From Vescimonas cirricatena (GTDB taxonomy: Bacteria > Bacillota > Clostridia > Oscillospirales > Oscillospiraceae), in the NCBI RefSeq assembly GCF_020687045.1, contig NZ_JAJEPW010000043.1:1-25455 (forward strand): a stretch of 25,455 bases of DNA. The letters are read 5' to 3'. Positions 15,684 to 23,903 of this stretch are shown piece by piece. The notes under the pieces were generated by a model that did no database searches, was not told where the DNA came from, and was given only the letters and a program-made list of their open reading frames with translations. The position numbers and the translations under genes were made by a program. The first letter of the stretch is position 1. Every line of letters starts with the position of its first letter.

Positions 15684-16175
15684 ATGGATAAATTTTATCT
15701 TGGCAAGGATAAGCGCCCCAAAAGGAGGAAGTATGCGGATTTTCCATACACAATTTTCACAGTTGAGGCAGAAAACGCAGAACCGCAATTTTACGTGAGA
15801 TTTGTTGACGGCGAGGGGAAAAACCACTGCATTGCACTTGGTATGGAGCTCTACCGCGCCATGAATCAATTAGAATTGGATGTAAAACGTCTGCACAATG
15901 AGGAAGAACGGCATTTTGCCCGAGGTGTGCAATTTCCGGAAGCTATTTGTGCGTCAGGAGATCAGGTAGCTGATTGGGTTGAAGGGAAATTAATGCAAGA
16001 AGCACTACATAAAGCAATTACCATACTGCCTGACACGCAGCGCCGTCGTTTGGAGCTGTATTACTTTGCAGGCTTGACCTATGAGCAGATTGCGGCGTTG
16101 GAGGGGTGCAGCTATCCTGCGGTCATTAAATCCGTTAAGAAAGCCATTGTCGAACTCCGCCGATACCTGATGTAA
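15684..16175 (+). CDS. Sigma-70 family protein with only region 4 recognisable
   Basis: The 163-aa protein ends in a sigma-70 region 4 helix-turn-helix: LHKAITILPDTQRRRLELYYFAGLTYEQIAALEGCSYPAV. The N-terminal half (FPYTIFTVEAENAEPQFYVRFVDGEG) has no visible region 2. Short sigma-like proteins of this form are common near the recombination end of Tn916/Tn1549-type ICEs and are thought to control element genes. AAAGGAGG lies about seven bases before the ATG. No recombinase follows, unlike in intact elements. Codon use and A+T content differ from the transfer genes, so the gene may have a separate history. Confidence 0.8.
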   Translation: MDKFYLGKDKRPKRRKYADFPYTIFTVEAENAEPQFYVRFVDGEGKNHCIALGMELYRAMNQLELDVKRLHNEEERHFARGVQFPEAICASGDQVADWVEGKLMQEALHKAITILPDTQRRRLELYYFAGLTYEQIAALEGCSYPAVIKSVKKAIVELRRYLM

Positions 16176-16196
16176 GGTACAAATACTTCCCCGCAA

Positions 16197-18584
16197 TTAG
16201 AAGTTCATTTCGCGGTCTGAACCAGCACCATAGCGTGTGGCATAGATTTTTTTCCGAGCTATATCCACTGTGACAAAATCTATGGAGGTTTCCTCGGCGG
16301 TACCGGCGGTGTGGATATAATGCTTGCCGTCCCAAGCATTTCCTCCGTCAGAATAATTGGGACAGGCCAGCATAGTAGAGACAAACAAAACTGGCTGGCC
16401 GCCTTCACCAGTCTGCTGGGAATAGGTGATCTCCTGATTTACCGTAATAATCACACCGTCCGTTTCCAGAGGAAGGGCAAAGCGGTAATAGGAAGCGGTA
16501 TAGGGATTGGTGATCACGGCCTCCGTCTTATCACTGTTCCAGGTGATTTTTGCATCATTTCCGTCACTGACGTAGATGCCTGCTGTGGTAACGGTGCCGA
16601 CGCTGTCGCTGCATTGAAGGACTATCGGCCAGGCATAGTTTGCCATAGACGCACCGAAGCGAATACGGATGGTGTCTCCCTTGGCGGCGGCAATAACGTT
16701 GCTGAGACTGCCCTTGCTGTTTGCCGTACTGAGCTTGTTGGCGGCAGAGGAGCTATAGCGCTGATTGTACAGAAACGTGACATCATCACTGCTGAACCGG
16801 TTGATAAAATCTGGAATGATAATGGTGGCCCCCACCGGTTTCGTGGGCATGGTCGTTTTACTGTAGAGATCCCGGTGGATATGCCCATTCCATATAGCAA
16901 TGATATCCCGTGCCCCCTGGCCAGTAAAATCTGCGGACACCGTACAGGGGAAATAGGTACTTTCTGCTCCATTGGGGGCCCTGCCGGCGGCAACTGCACA
17001 GGAGTAGGCCGTTCCCTTTTGGTAGGCATCCAGAATCCCCTCCAGTACGTCATAATTGAAGCGCTGGTGGTCCGCAGCACCGCCATCCTGCTTAGTAAAA
17101 CTGTCCAGCATGGGGATGTGCTGGAACACAATGACCTTCCAGCCTTTCCCCGGCAGCTGCAGCGCAGTGCCAGCCAGCCATTTCAGCTGTTCCTGTCCGT
17201 AACCGTAGCAGTGCTGACCTGCCAGATACTGGTTATACGGTGCACCCAGATAGGGACAGCTTCCGTCCGCATTGGACGTATAGGGCAAGTCCACGCAGTT
17301 CAGAGAGATCATCCGCACCTTGCAGGCTGGCACATCCAGATAGCACGCCAGTAGGTTCCCATCGGCATCCATATGCACGGCGTTGCTGCCACTCCTGGCA
17401 AAAAATCTGGCAAAATAGTCACCATCCTGCATCAGATAGGACAGGTAATATTTGTGATCTGCTTCGGATGAATAGGCGGCCAGGCCGCCGTCGTCATGAT
17501 TCCCTTTCTGAGGAATGTACAGAGGACAAAAGCCCTGGAAAATACTGCACAGCTGCGTGACCTTATCCATTTGAAGCTTTCGATTCCGGGCGCCTCGCAA
17601 GGCAGCGGTAGGCAGAGCGGCAGCCGTTACCTTATCGGCATTGTCGGCGCTTTCTACGTTGTCACCCAGAGATAATACGCAGGCCAGCGGGACCTTTTCA
17701 TGGACACGGTTTACTGCCGCCACCAGGTGCTTTGCCGTTTCTGCATAGCTGATAGGGTGTTCCGCTCCTCTGGTTTCGTTGAAATACGGTGCATAGTGTA
17801 GATCTGTGAACAGCGCAAAGCTGAAAGTGTTGGCCCCCACATGCTCCAGCATGCGCTGGGCCACACTGTCTGCTGCTTGGGTCACATAGTCCGGAACCAT
17901 TTCCATGGCGGTGGCCAGTTGGGTAGGACTGACGGGGGTATAGCCCAGGGCCTGGGTTACATTTTCCAGGGTAACAGAGGCATTACTGCCGTCTGCACCA
18001 TCCTTTCCCGCAGGTCCGGCAGGCCCCACAGGACCTGTCAGCTCTGCCATGTCCACCAGATTTGACCAGGTATCCCCGTCAGGGCTGTATTGGATAACAC
18101 CGTCCGCTATCCGCATGGCCATAGCCGATCCGTTGGGCAGGCTTACCCAATTGTAACCACCCTGACCATCGCTTGACAGGACCTGCCCGACCTCTCCGGC
18201 AGGATCAGGCGCGGAAATTTTCTTGTCCAGCAGCGCCACCAGCTGCCCATACACATCCGGAGCCGGGGAAGCTGGTGTGCCGCTGCTGCTTACAACAGAT
18301 GCCAGCACGCGGATCTCTGCGGGCCGTGTCTGAAGTCCCTCGGCATACAGGCCCACAGATATCCACCCGGGACTCGGGATCGCAGGCAGTGCTACGGATG
18401 TGCCGCTGAACAAGGTGTCCTGATATCGGCCATCCGGGAAAACCACCCGCATGGTCTTGGACTGGCGGTCATCCCATTCTTGATCCAACTCCCATTCCAC
18501 CATATAGTCAGAGTTTCCGCATACTGGCATGGGACCTGTGTAGTACGCTGTTTTTTCAGTTACTTTCACATGTAAGTGCGTCAT
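16197..18584 (-). CDS. Phage-tail-like protein with collagen-like stretch and metallophosphoesterase domain
   Basis: A 795-aa protein in three parts. Residues 1-130 resemble N-terminal domains of Clostridial prophage baseplate/tail proteins (CGNSDYMVEWELDQEW, then SVGLYAEGLQTR and PDVYGQLVALLDKK). Residues about 181-198 are collagen-like Gly-X-Y repeats, followed by the tail-fibre motif ALGYTPVS. From about 255 a calcineurin-type phosphoesterase is complete: D261-x-H263, GDN at 307-309, N362-H363-D364, H489 and GHIH with H568 and H570. The last 170 residues form a beta-rich domain. ATG 18584 is chosen over GTG 18593 because GAGGAG lies eight bases upstream. No other phage gene is nearby. It could be a domesticated surface phosphodiesterase; the substrate is unknown. 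Confidence 0.85.
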   Translation of the reverse strand: MTHLHVKVTEKTAYYTGPMPVCGNSDYMVEWELDQEWDDRQSKTMRVVFPDGRYQDTLFSGTSVALPAIPSPGWISVGLYAEGLQTRPAEIRVLASVVSSSGTPASPAPDVYGQLVALLDKKISAPDPAGEVGQVLSSDGQGGYNWVSLPNGSAMAMRIADGVIQYSPDGDTWSNLVDMAELTGPVGPAGPAGKDGADGSNASVTLENVTQALGYTPVSPTQLATAMEMVPDYVTQAADSVAQRMLEHVGANTFSFALFTDLHYAPYFNETRGAEHPISYAETAKHLVAAVNRVHEKVPLACVLSLGDNVESADNADKVTAAALPTAALRGARNRKLQMDKVTQLCSIFQGFCPLYIPQKGNHDDGGLAAYSSEADHKYYLSYLMQDGDYFARFFARSGSNAVHMDADGNLLACYLDVPACKVRMISLNCVDLPYTSNADGSCPYLGAPYNQYLAGQHCYGYGQEQLKWLAGTALQLPGKGWKVIVFQHIPMLDSFTKQDGGAADHQRFNYDVLEGILDAYQKGTAYSCAVAAGRAPNGAESTYFPCTVSADFTGQGARDIIAIWNGHIHRDLYSKTTMPTKPVGATIIIPDFINRFSSDDVTFLYNQRYSSSAANKLSTANSKGSLSNVIAAAKGDTIRIRFGASMANYAWPIVLQCSDSVGTVTTAGIYVSDGNDAKITWNSDKTEAVITNPYTASYYRFALPLETDGVIITVNQEITYSQQTGEGGQPVLFVSTMLACPNYSDGGNAWDGKHYIHTAGTAEETSIDFVTVDIARKKIYATRYGAGSDREMNF

Positions 18585-18713
18585 GAAATTCACTCCTCTC
18601 TAATAACTAGACTGCTTCTTCCTGTATGTTTTGCATTATGTTGCCGCGTTTTGTACAACTCGGAGAATATAATTTAAATAAATTCACTTTTTGCCAAATT
18701 ATAGAAAAGTGGG

Positions 18714-18742
18714 TTGCATTTTTTTACAACTCGGGCTATACT
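18714..18742 (+). promoter_or_regulatory. Sigma-70 promoter of the glycan operon
   Basis: TTGCAT (18714-18719) and TATACT (18737-18742) are spaced by 17 bp. The spacer contains the second TACAACTCGG box, so a bound regulator would meet polymerase directly. Transcription would begin near 18749, leaving an untranslated leader of about 117 bases before the first gene. Confidence 0.65.
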
Positions 18743-18770
18743 ATATAATTATAAGTGAATTAGAATATTT

Positions 18771-18815
18771 GAGGTTGGCATGCCAACCTCTGTTATTTGC
18801 GTAGCAAATAACAGA
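18771..18815 (+). promoter_or_regulatory. Two abutting hairpins in the leader of the glycan operon
   Basis: Bases 18771-18790 are a perfect 20-bp palindrome; as RNA this gives an 8-bp stem with a CAUG loop. Directly after it, 18789-18800 pairs perfectly with 18804-18815 (12 bp, loop GTA). The stems share two bases, so they cannot both form fully. No T-run follows. A processive-antitermination or attenuation element is possible, since long glycan operons often use one, but no NusG/LoaP-like gene is in the window. Confidence 0.55.
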
Positions 18816-18865
18816 ATAATGTTCATCAAATTATATAGGCGACGACCAGCAGAGGAGGCGGGGTT

Positions 18866-19528
18866 ATGGCGCATTCTGCCATCCGTATGGGTGAGGATAC
18901 CACCAGAATTGAAGAAATGCCGACAGTTACTATTGCTGCCCGCTCTGATGGAGTATTTTTATTTGTGAAGCGCACTTTTGACGTGGTAATGGCGTTGATG
19001 GCATGCCTGGTGGTTGCTATTCCTTGTGCGGTTATCTATGTGGTAATACGTTTGGATTCCCCCGGCCCCGGTTTTTATCGGCAGGAGAGAGTTGGGAAGG
19101 GCGGAAAGAGTTTTGTTATGTATAAATTCCGCACTATGCGTCTCGATGCTGAAAAGAATGGCCCGCAGTGGGCTGATAAACATGATAGCCGCTGTACAAA
19201 GGTGGGCACGTTTCTGCGGAACTCTCGGCTCGACGAGTTGCCTCAGCTATTGAATATTCTGCGTGGGGACATGAGCTTCGTAGGCCCCCGCCCAGAAAGG
19301 CAGGTATTCTATGAAATATTCGAGACCTATATTCCGGGTTTTTATCAGCGCTTGGCTGTAACGCCGGGGCTCACTGGTCTTGCTCAGGTCAATGGCGGTT
19401 ACGACCTCGGCCCGGAGGAGAAGCTTTGCTATGACATGGAGTATATCCGGAATCAGTCTGTGGGACTAGATCTGCAGTGTTTGTTCTCCACCATACATAT
19501 TATCTTTGACCACGAGGGGGCTCGGTAG
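18866..19528 (+). CDS. Undecaprenyl-phosphate sugar-phosphate transferase (glycan initiation)
   Basis: This 220-aa enzyme transfers a sugar-1-phosphate onto undecaprenyl phosphate at the membrane, the first step of repeat-unit assembly. The single re-entrant membrane helix (VVMALMACLVVAIPCAVIYVVIRLDSPGP, about residues 39-68) is followed by the family motifs FYRQERVGKGGKSF, MYKFRTM, SRLDELPQLLNIL, GDMSFVGPRPE and PGLTGLAQVNG. The size fits the short PglC/EpsL-like class rather than the long WbaP-like class. The sugar is not predictable. AGAGGAGG lies seven bases upstream of the ATG. The stop TAG overlaps the GTG start of the next gene by one base. Confidence 0.93.
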   Translation: MAHSAIRMGEDTTRIEEMPTVTIAARSDGVFLFVKRTFDVVMALMACLVVAIPCAVIYVVIRLDSPGPGFYRQERVGKGGKSFVMYKFRTMRLDAEKNGPQWADKHDSRCTKVGTFLRNSRLDELPQLLNILRGDMSFVGPRPERQVFYEIFETYIPGFYQRLAVTPGLTGLAQVNGGYDLGPEEKLCYDMEYIRNQSVGLDLQCLFSTIHIIFDHEGAR

Positions 19529-20409
19529 TGGAGTATTCTGTTCTAATGTCCGTATACGTGAAGGAGAACGCAGAATTTTTCTCTGCTGCGGTGGAAAGCA
19601 TGCTCTACCAATCCTGCCCTCCAACGCAGTTCGTTTTGGTGTGTGATGGGCCATTGACTCCGGCACTGGACAAAGTGATCGATGGCTTTACCTCTACGTA
19701 TCCGGATTTATTCCGGATTCTTCGTTTGCCCGTAAATCAGGGGCTTGGCGTTGCTCTGCAAGAGGGACTGTCTGCGTGTGACTGCGAACTGGTGGCCCGT
19801 ATGGACTCAGACGATATTGCGCTGCCCCTGCGGATGGAGCACCAGCTGGCGGCTATGAACGCCGATCCCGGCCTGTCCGTTGTGGGTGGGCAAATTGCGG
19901 AATTTACCGGTACCATGGGAAATATCCAGGGCTATCGCATGGTGCCGGTATCTCCAGAAAAAATTCGCCAAAGCGCCGCCAGACGTAATCCGATGAATCA
20001 CATGACGGTGCTGTTTCGCAAGGCTGATGTTTTGACAGCGGGCGGCTATCAGGACCTGAAGGGGTTTGAGGATTATTTCCTGTGGGGCCGTATGCTGGCA
20101 GCTGGCTGCTGTATGGCAAATCTGCCGGAGGTATGCGTCCTGGCCCGGGTATCCGGACTCCAGGCGCGCCGCGGTGGGTGGAATTATTTTTGCCAAACGG
20201 TTCGGCTGGAGCACGCTCTGCGAACCTGCGGCCTGATCGGTGCCGGGACCTATTGCCAGAATCTACTGATCCGCTTTGGCGGCACGGTCTTGCTGCCTGA
20301 CGCTCTGCGCCAGCGCGTATACCAGCGGTTTCTGCGCCGGGGAGACGCGCCGGAAATGCCCTGGGCCGGGACACCGGAGGAGTTGACCGCAGCCGCATCT
20401 CAGAGTTAA
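19528..20409 (+). CDS. Family 2 glycosyltransferase
   Basis: A 293-aa GT-A enzyme. It begins YSVLMSVYVKENAEFFSAAVESML, the usual nucleotide-binding start, and carries the metal-binding motif D93-S-D95-D96 in VARMDSDDIALPLRMEHQL. FRKADVLTAGGYQDLKGFEDYFLWGRML is the typical acceptor-side motif of WcaA/EpsE-like transferases, with ED as the likely catalytic acidic pair. The start is GTG 19528, overlapping the previous stop (TAGTG), so translation is probably coupled. It should add one sugar to the lipid-linked repeat unit. Donor and linkage are unknown. Confidence 0.9.
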   Translation: MEYSVLMSVYVKENAEFFSAAVESMLYQSCPPTQFVLVCDGPLTPALDKVIDGFTSTYPDLFRILRLPVNQGLGVALQEGLSACDCELVARMDSDDIALPLRMEHQLAAMNADPGLSVVGGQIAEFTGTMGNIQGYRMVPVSPEKIRQSAARRNPMNHMTVLFRKADVLTAGGYQDLKGFEDYFLWGRMLAAGCCMANLPEVCVLARVSGLQARRGGWNYFCQTVRLEHALRTCGLIGAGTYCQNLLIRFGGTVLLPDALRQRVYQRFLRRGDAPEMPWAGTPEELTAAASQS

Positions 20410-20426
20410 CAGAAAGGATGGAAACA

Positions 20427-21518
20427 ATGCGGCGTGTACTGCATTTTATGGCGGATATCCAGGTCAGCTCCGGCATGGCCGCCGTGGTCATGAACTACTA
20501 CCGCCATATAGACCGCAGCCGGGTTCAGTTTGATTTTTTATATTTTGAGGATGGTCCGCTATCCTATGAACAGGAGATCCGCTCCCTGGGCGGCAGGACT
20601 TTCCGTATTCCCCGTCCGGGCCCCCTCTCTATGGGGAATATCCACGCTTTTTTTCGCGCACATCAAGGGGAATTCCAGATTCTCCATTGTCATCCCATCT
20701 GGTCGGCCGCAGTTTTGGGACCTGTTGCCAGGCGCTATGGCGTCCAAGCCGTCTTTCTGCACAGCCACAGTGAGAAGCCTGGCGAATCCGGGGCAAGTAT
20801 TCTGCGCAACCGGTTGATTCTATACTTGTCCGCTGCAAGAGTGGACACGTTTCTTGCTTGTTCTCACGCAGCGGAAACAGCTTTGATGGGCATTCCATCG
20901 TCGGTATATATTCTCCCCAATGCTATTGATACCCATGCATTTTCCTTTGACAGCACTGCGCGGCGCTTATGCCGCAGCCAGTTGGGTATCGCACCGGAAA
21001 CGCCGGTTATCGGCCATGTGGGCCGCATGGTGGAGGTGAAAAACCACCGCTTTTTACTGAAGGCATTTTCTATATGCCATCGGGCCGTGCCTGCGGCACA
21101 GCTGCTGCTGATTGGCGACGGTCCCTTGGAGCAGATGCTTCGCACCCAGGCCGCAGATTTAGGAATACAAGGTAGTGTCCATTTTTTGGGTTCCCGCCGG
21201 GACACTCGTCTGCTGTACGCCGCCATGGATGTGTTTGCTATGCCATCCTTATATGAGGGACTCAGTATGGCTTTGCTGGAAGCACAGGCATCCGGATTAC
21301 CCTGCTTGGCCTCGGACACAGTGTCTCCTGAGTCGAATGTGACGAATCGGATGGTTCGTCTGCCATTGGAACAGCCCAAGGATTGGGCTGCCGCTTTTGA
21401 AAAGCAGCTGAAAGCACCTGCGGACCGCACAAGAGATGTTACAGAGGCGTTTGCCCGGAGAAATCTGGATATTCATACAGCTGTCCGGCAGTTGACGGAG
21501 CTTTACGAAAGAAACTGA
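20427..21518 (+). CDS. Family 4 glycosyltransferase (GT-B, EpsF-like)
   Basis: A 363-aa retaining transferase. The N-terminal domain has the loop SSGMAAVVMNYYRHID. The C-terminal domain shows IGHVGRMVEVKNHRFLLKAF, LLIGDGPLEQML, and the E277-x7-E285 motif in YEGLSMALLEAQASGLPCLASD. These features place it in GT4 with EpsF-like capsule enzymes. I chose ATG 20427 because AAAGG (20413-20417) is nine bases upstream; ATG 20418 is in frame but directly abuts the ribosome-binding site. It follows the GT2 gene closely and probably adds a further sugar to the repeat unit. Confidence 0.9.
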   Translation: MRRVLHFMADIQVSSGMAAVVMNYYRHIDRSRVQFDFLYFEDGPLSYEQEIRSLGGRTFRIPRPGPLSMGNIHAFFRAHQGEFQILHCHPIWSAAVLGPVARRYGVQAVFLHSHSEKPGESGASILRNRLILYLSAARVDTFLACSHAAETALMGIPSSVYILPNAIDTHAFSFDSTARRLCRSQLGIAPETPVIGHVGRMVEVKNHRFLLKAFSICHRAVPAAQLLLIGDGPLEQMLRTQAADLGIQGSVHFLGSRRDTRLLYAAMDVFAMPSLYEGLSMALLEAQASGLPCLASDTVSPESNVTNRMVRLPLEQPKDWAAAFEKQLKAPADRTRDVTEAFARRNLDIHTAVRQLTELYERN

Positions 21519-21520
21519 TT

Positions 21521-22627
21521 ATGGAATTGTTTTTTTTCAACGCAGCTTTTTTTGCGTTACTGTGCGGACTAGAGGCCACGCCGTTATCGGTCTACCCACA
21601 GCGGCGCTATTTGAACTCCAAATTACTTCTGGGTTTAGGAATCTCCTATTTGTGCTTCCTGGCTATGTTCCGGGGGGCCTCATGCGGAAACGACACAGAG
21701 AATTATCGGGAGTTCTTTCAAGTGGTAGCCTCCCAAAAAAACCTTTGGCATACCATCCGGCACACCAGCTTTGAGCCGCTGTTCACCGCTTTGACTTTTT
21801 TTCTCAGTCGCCTGACTCGGGACCCGCAGATTTTATTTATTGTCACATCACTGTTCTCCTTCGCGGTAACAGGCCGTTTCCTGGCAAAATTTTCCCTTGC
21901 GCCGTGCTTCAGCCTGTACCTGTTTTTTACCCTGCAAATATTTGATTTCTACATTTCCGGCATCCGTCAGGCGCTGGCTATTGCGCTGTTGCTGCTGGCA
22001 TATGAAGCGATGACGCAAAAGAAAAATCTGCGGACACTGCTGTTGATCCTGCTGGCAGGTCTATTCCACCGCACGGCCTGGCTGTGGTTTCCCGTGTTTT
22101 TCCTGTTGCGGGTCCGCCGTCGGCGTGCATTCCTTGGGGTTACAGCCTTGGTTGGCGCTGTATGCCTTGTGAGCTCTCGATACCTGGTAGCGGTCATTGC
22201 GTCGATTTTCCCGCGGTACCAATTATACTTTGGCAGCAGCTATCTGAAATCCGGAGCCAAGCTTTCCCTGATCCTCTATTTTCTGGTATTCGGGCTGGTG
22301 CTGCTGGTGGGTGAGCTGGTTGGTGACAGAGAGGATGCCCCCGTCCGGAGCGGACGAGACGAATGGGATTTCCGTTTGTCGTTCTTGCTTCTGGTGGTGT
22401 GTGTCTTGGGCTATACAGCCCCGATCTTCAGCCGCTTTCTGCAATATTTCCAACTAAATCTTTGCGTTTATTTTGCAAACCGCCTGCACCGTATGTCGAT
22501 TCAGACCAGGAAAATTCTACTGCTGGCCAGTCTGGCAGCATTTGCCGCATACGCGTGTACTATCCACTTGTTCCGCACGCCGGAGTGGTATACTACCTAT
22601 CCCTTTGTGTTCTGCTGGGACCACTGA
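21521..22627 (+). CDS. EpsG-family polysaccharide polymerase (Wzy-like)
   Basis: This 368-aa protein has about nine to eleven hydrophobic segments. It carries family signatures: RGASCGNDTENYREFF near residue 55, TSFEPLFTALTFFLSR, YISGIRQALAIALLLLAYE and AGLFHRTAWLWF. EpsG proteins are the Wzy-like polymerases of Firmicutes exopolysaccharide loci and join repeat units on the outer membrane face. The gene starts two bases after the GT4 stop with only a weak ribosome-binding site, so translation is probably coupled. Between it and the flippase gene there are 22 bp. Confidence 0.88.
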   Translation: MELFFFNAAFFALLCGLEATPLSVYPQRRYLNSKLLLGLGISYLCFLAMFRGASCGNDTENYREFFQVVASQKNLWHTIRHTSFEPLFTALTFFLSRLTRDPQILFIVTSLFSFAVTGRFLAKFSLAPCFSLYLFFTLQIFDFYISGIRQALAIALLLLAYEAMTQKKNLRTLLLILLAGLFHRTAWLWFPVFFLLRVRRRRAFLGVTALVGAVCLVSSRYLVAVIASIFPRYQLYFGSSYLKSGAKLSLILYFLVFGLVLLVGELVGDREDAPVRSGRDEWDFRLSFLLLVVCVLGYTAPIFSRFLQYFQLNLCVYFANRLHRMSIQTRKILLLASLAAFAAYACTIHLFRTPEWYTTYPFVFCWDH

Positions 22628-22649
22628 CCTGGCAGGGAAAGACCCATTT

Positions 22650-23903
22650 ATGAAACAGACATCCGGCATTGCCAAGAACTCAGCCATGCTGATGGCTATG
22701 AACATCGCAAAAATGATTTTCCCGCTGCTGACGCTTCCGTACCTGACCCGGGTCCTATCCACGGACTGCTACGGAAGCGTGGTATATGTCAAGTCTGTCA
22801 CCACCTATCTGCAGCTTCTGGTGGATTTTGGTTTTGTCCTCTCTGCCACCAAGGAGATTGTCCGTGTCCGTCATGACAAGGCTGCCCAAGAGAAAATCAT
22901 GGGCGACGTGCTGCTGGCCCGCTTGTGGCTGGCGGGGGCTGCATTGGTGATTTTGGTAGTCCTGACGGCGGTGCTTCCCATTTTACGGGCCCGTCCGCTG
23001 CTTTCGCTGTTGTCCTTTCTGCCGGTATTCCTGACGCTGTTTTTATTTGACTTCCTATTCCGCGGCATGGAGCGGATGGAGGCCATTGCCCTGCGCTTTG
23101 TCGTTATGCGGGGCATCGCCACGGCGCTGACCTTTGTACTGATCCGATCTGATGCGGATGTACTGCTGATCCCGCTGCTGGACACATTGGGCAGTTTGGC
23201 GGCCGTTCTCATGGTATTTCCCCAGCTGCACCGGCTGGGGCTGCATGTGCGCCTGTCCCGAAACGCGTCGGCGGCCTGGGCCATGCTGAAGGATTCCGCT
23301 GTCTACTTCGCATCCAACGTGGCCTCCACATCCTTCAGCGCATTGAACACTCTGCTGCTGGGGATCATTCTTACCACACAGGAGGTGGCCTATTGGGGTG
23401 TTTGCATTCAGGCAGTGGCCGCCGTTCAGGCGCTGTATACCCCCATCACCGACAGTCTTTACCCCGTTATGGTGCGGGAGCGCAGATTCTCCCGCATTGT
23501 GAAAGCCGTGAGGCTCTTTCTGCCGCTGGTTCTGGCCGGGTGCGCAGCGGCCTATTTTCTGGCAGACTTCGGCATCGTCCTCATGGGCGGGCAGGCCTAT
23601 GCCCCGGCAGCCCGCATTTTCCGCTATCTGATACCCGTTCTGTTTTTCAGCTTCTTCGCCCTGCTGTTCGGGTGGCCCACCCTGGGCGCCATCGACTGCA
23701 ACGCGGAGACCAGCCGCAGCACCGTTTATGCCCTGAGCTTCCAGGTGCTGGGGCTGCTGGCGCTGCTGTGGACCGGGTGCTACTCGCTGGTGGCCGTGGC
23801 CCTTCTGCGCAGCGCCACGGAGGTTGTTCTGTGCGGCATCCGGATGCTCTATATCCGGAAAAATATACACGCCTTTGCGGACAGAGGAGGGAGCGCAGAA
23901 TGA
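22650..23903 (+). CDS. Wzx-like polysaccharide flippase
   Basis: This 417-aa protein, with about twelve hydrophobic segments, starts with NSAMLMAMNIAKMIFPLLTLPYLTRVLSTDCYG, the classic opening of Wzx/RfbX flippases. FGFVLSATKEI and LFDFLFRGMERM also fit. It moves lipid-linked repeat units across the membrane. I chose ATG 22650 (AGGGAAAG upstream); the longer open frame runs over the polymerase gene and has no family content. The stop overlaps the LicD start (ATGA). G+C rises within the gene, from mixed codons near its start to strongly G/C-ending codons near its end. Confidence 0.9.
   Translation: MKQTSGIAKNSAMLMAMNIAKMIFPLLTLPYLTRVLSTDCYGSVVYVKSVTTYLQLLVDFGFVLSATKEIVRVRHDKAAQEKIMGDVLLARLWLAGAALVILVVLTAVLPILRARPLLSLLSFLPVFLTLFLFDFLFRGMERMEAIALRFVVMRGIATALTFVLIRSDADVLLIPLLDTLGSLAAVLMVFPQLHRLGLHVRLSRNASAAWAMLKDSAVYFASNVASTSFSALNTLLLGIILTTQEVAYWGVCIQAVAAVQALYTPITDSLYPVMVRERRFSRIVKAVRLFLPLVLAGCAAAYFLADFGIVLMGGQAYAPAARIFRYLIPVLFFSFFALLFGWPTLGAIDCNAETSRSTVYALSFQVLGLLALLWTGCYSLVAVALLRSATEVVLCGIRMLYIRKNIHAFADRGGSAE

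Larger units (their letters stand above)
1..16190 (+). mobile_element. Partial integrative and conjugative element (Tn1549/CTn-like transfer region)
   Basis: An uninterrupted run of + strand genes encodes a complete type IV transfer core: MobC-like protein, MOBP-type relaxase, PcfB/DUF3801, VirD4 coupling protein, Maff2 protein, VirB6-like protein, PrgI, VirB4 and a CHAP hydrolase. An ArdC-like protein, a toprim protein and an ICE-type sigma factor accompany them. This gene content is typical of Tn1549/CTn-family ICEs of Clostridia. The left end lies outside the window, where the first ORF is already open. The right end is placed loosely, just after the sigma gene and before the convergent phosphoesterase gene. 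No integrase, excisionase, attachment repeats or resistance cargo were seen, so the exact boundary is unproven. Confidence 0.8.
18585..18865. promoter_or_regulatory. Divergent regulatory region with repeated TACAACTCGG box
   Basis: This AT-rich region separates the minus-strand phosphoesterase from the + strand glycan operon. TACAACTCGG occurs twice in direct orientation, at 18654-18663 and 18725-18734 (71 bp apart). Each copy is followed within 2-4 bases by a -10-like box (TATAAT 18668-18673; TATACT 18737-18742). An inverted repeat CACTTTT/AAAAGTG (18685-18691 / 18705-18711) lies between them. The layout suggests a regulator-binding site reused in two promoter-like modules. Confidence 0.5.

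Noticed and set aside
18780..18968. A 62-codon leader frame starting in the loop of the first hairpin and overlapping the sugar transferase gene
   Set aside because: The GAGG before it is part of the hairpin stem. The frame runs into the transferase gene in another register and the product has no family-like content. Mentioned only because the start lies in the loop.
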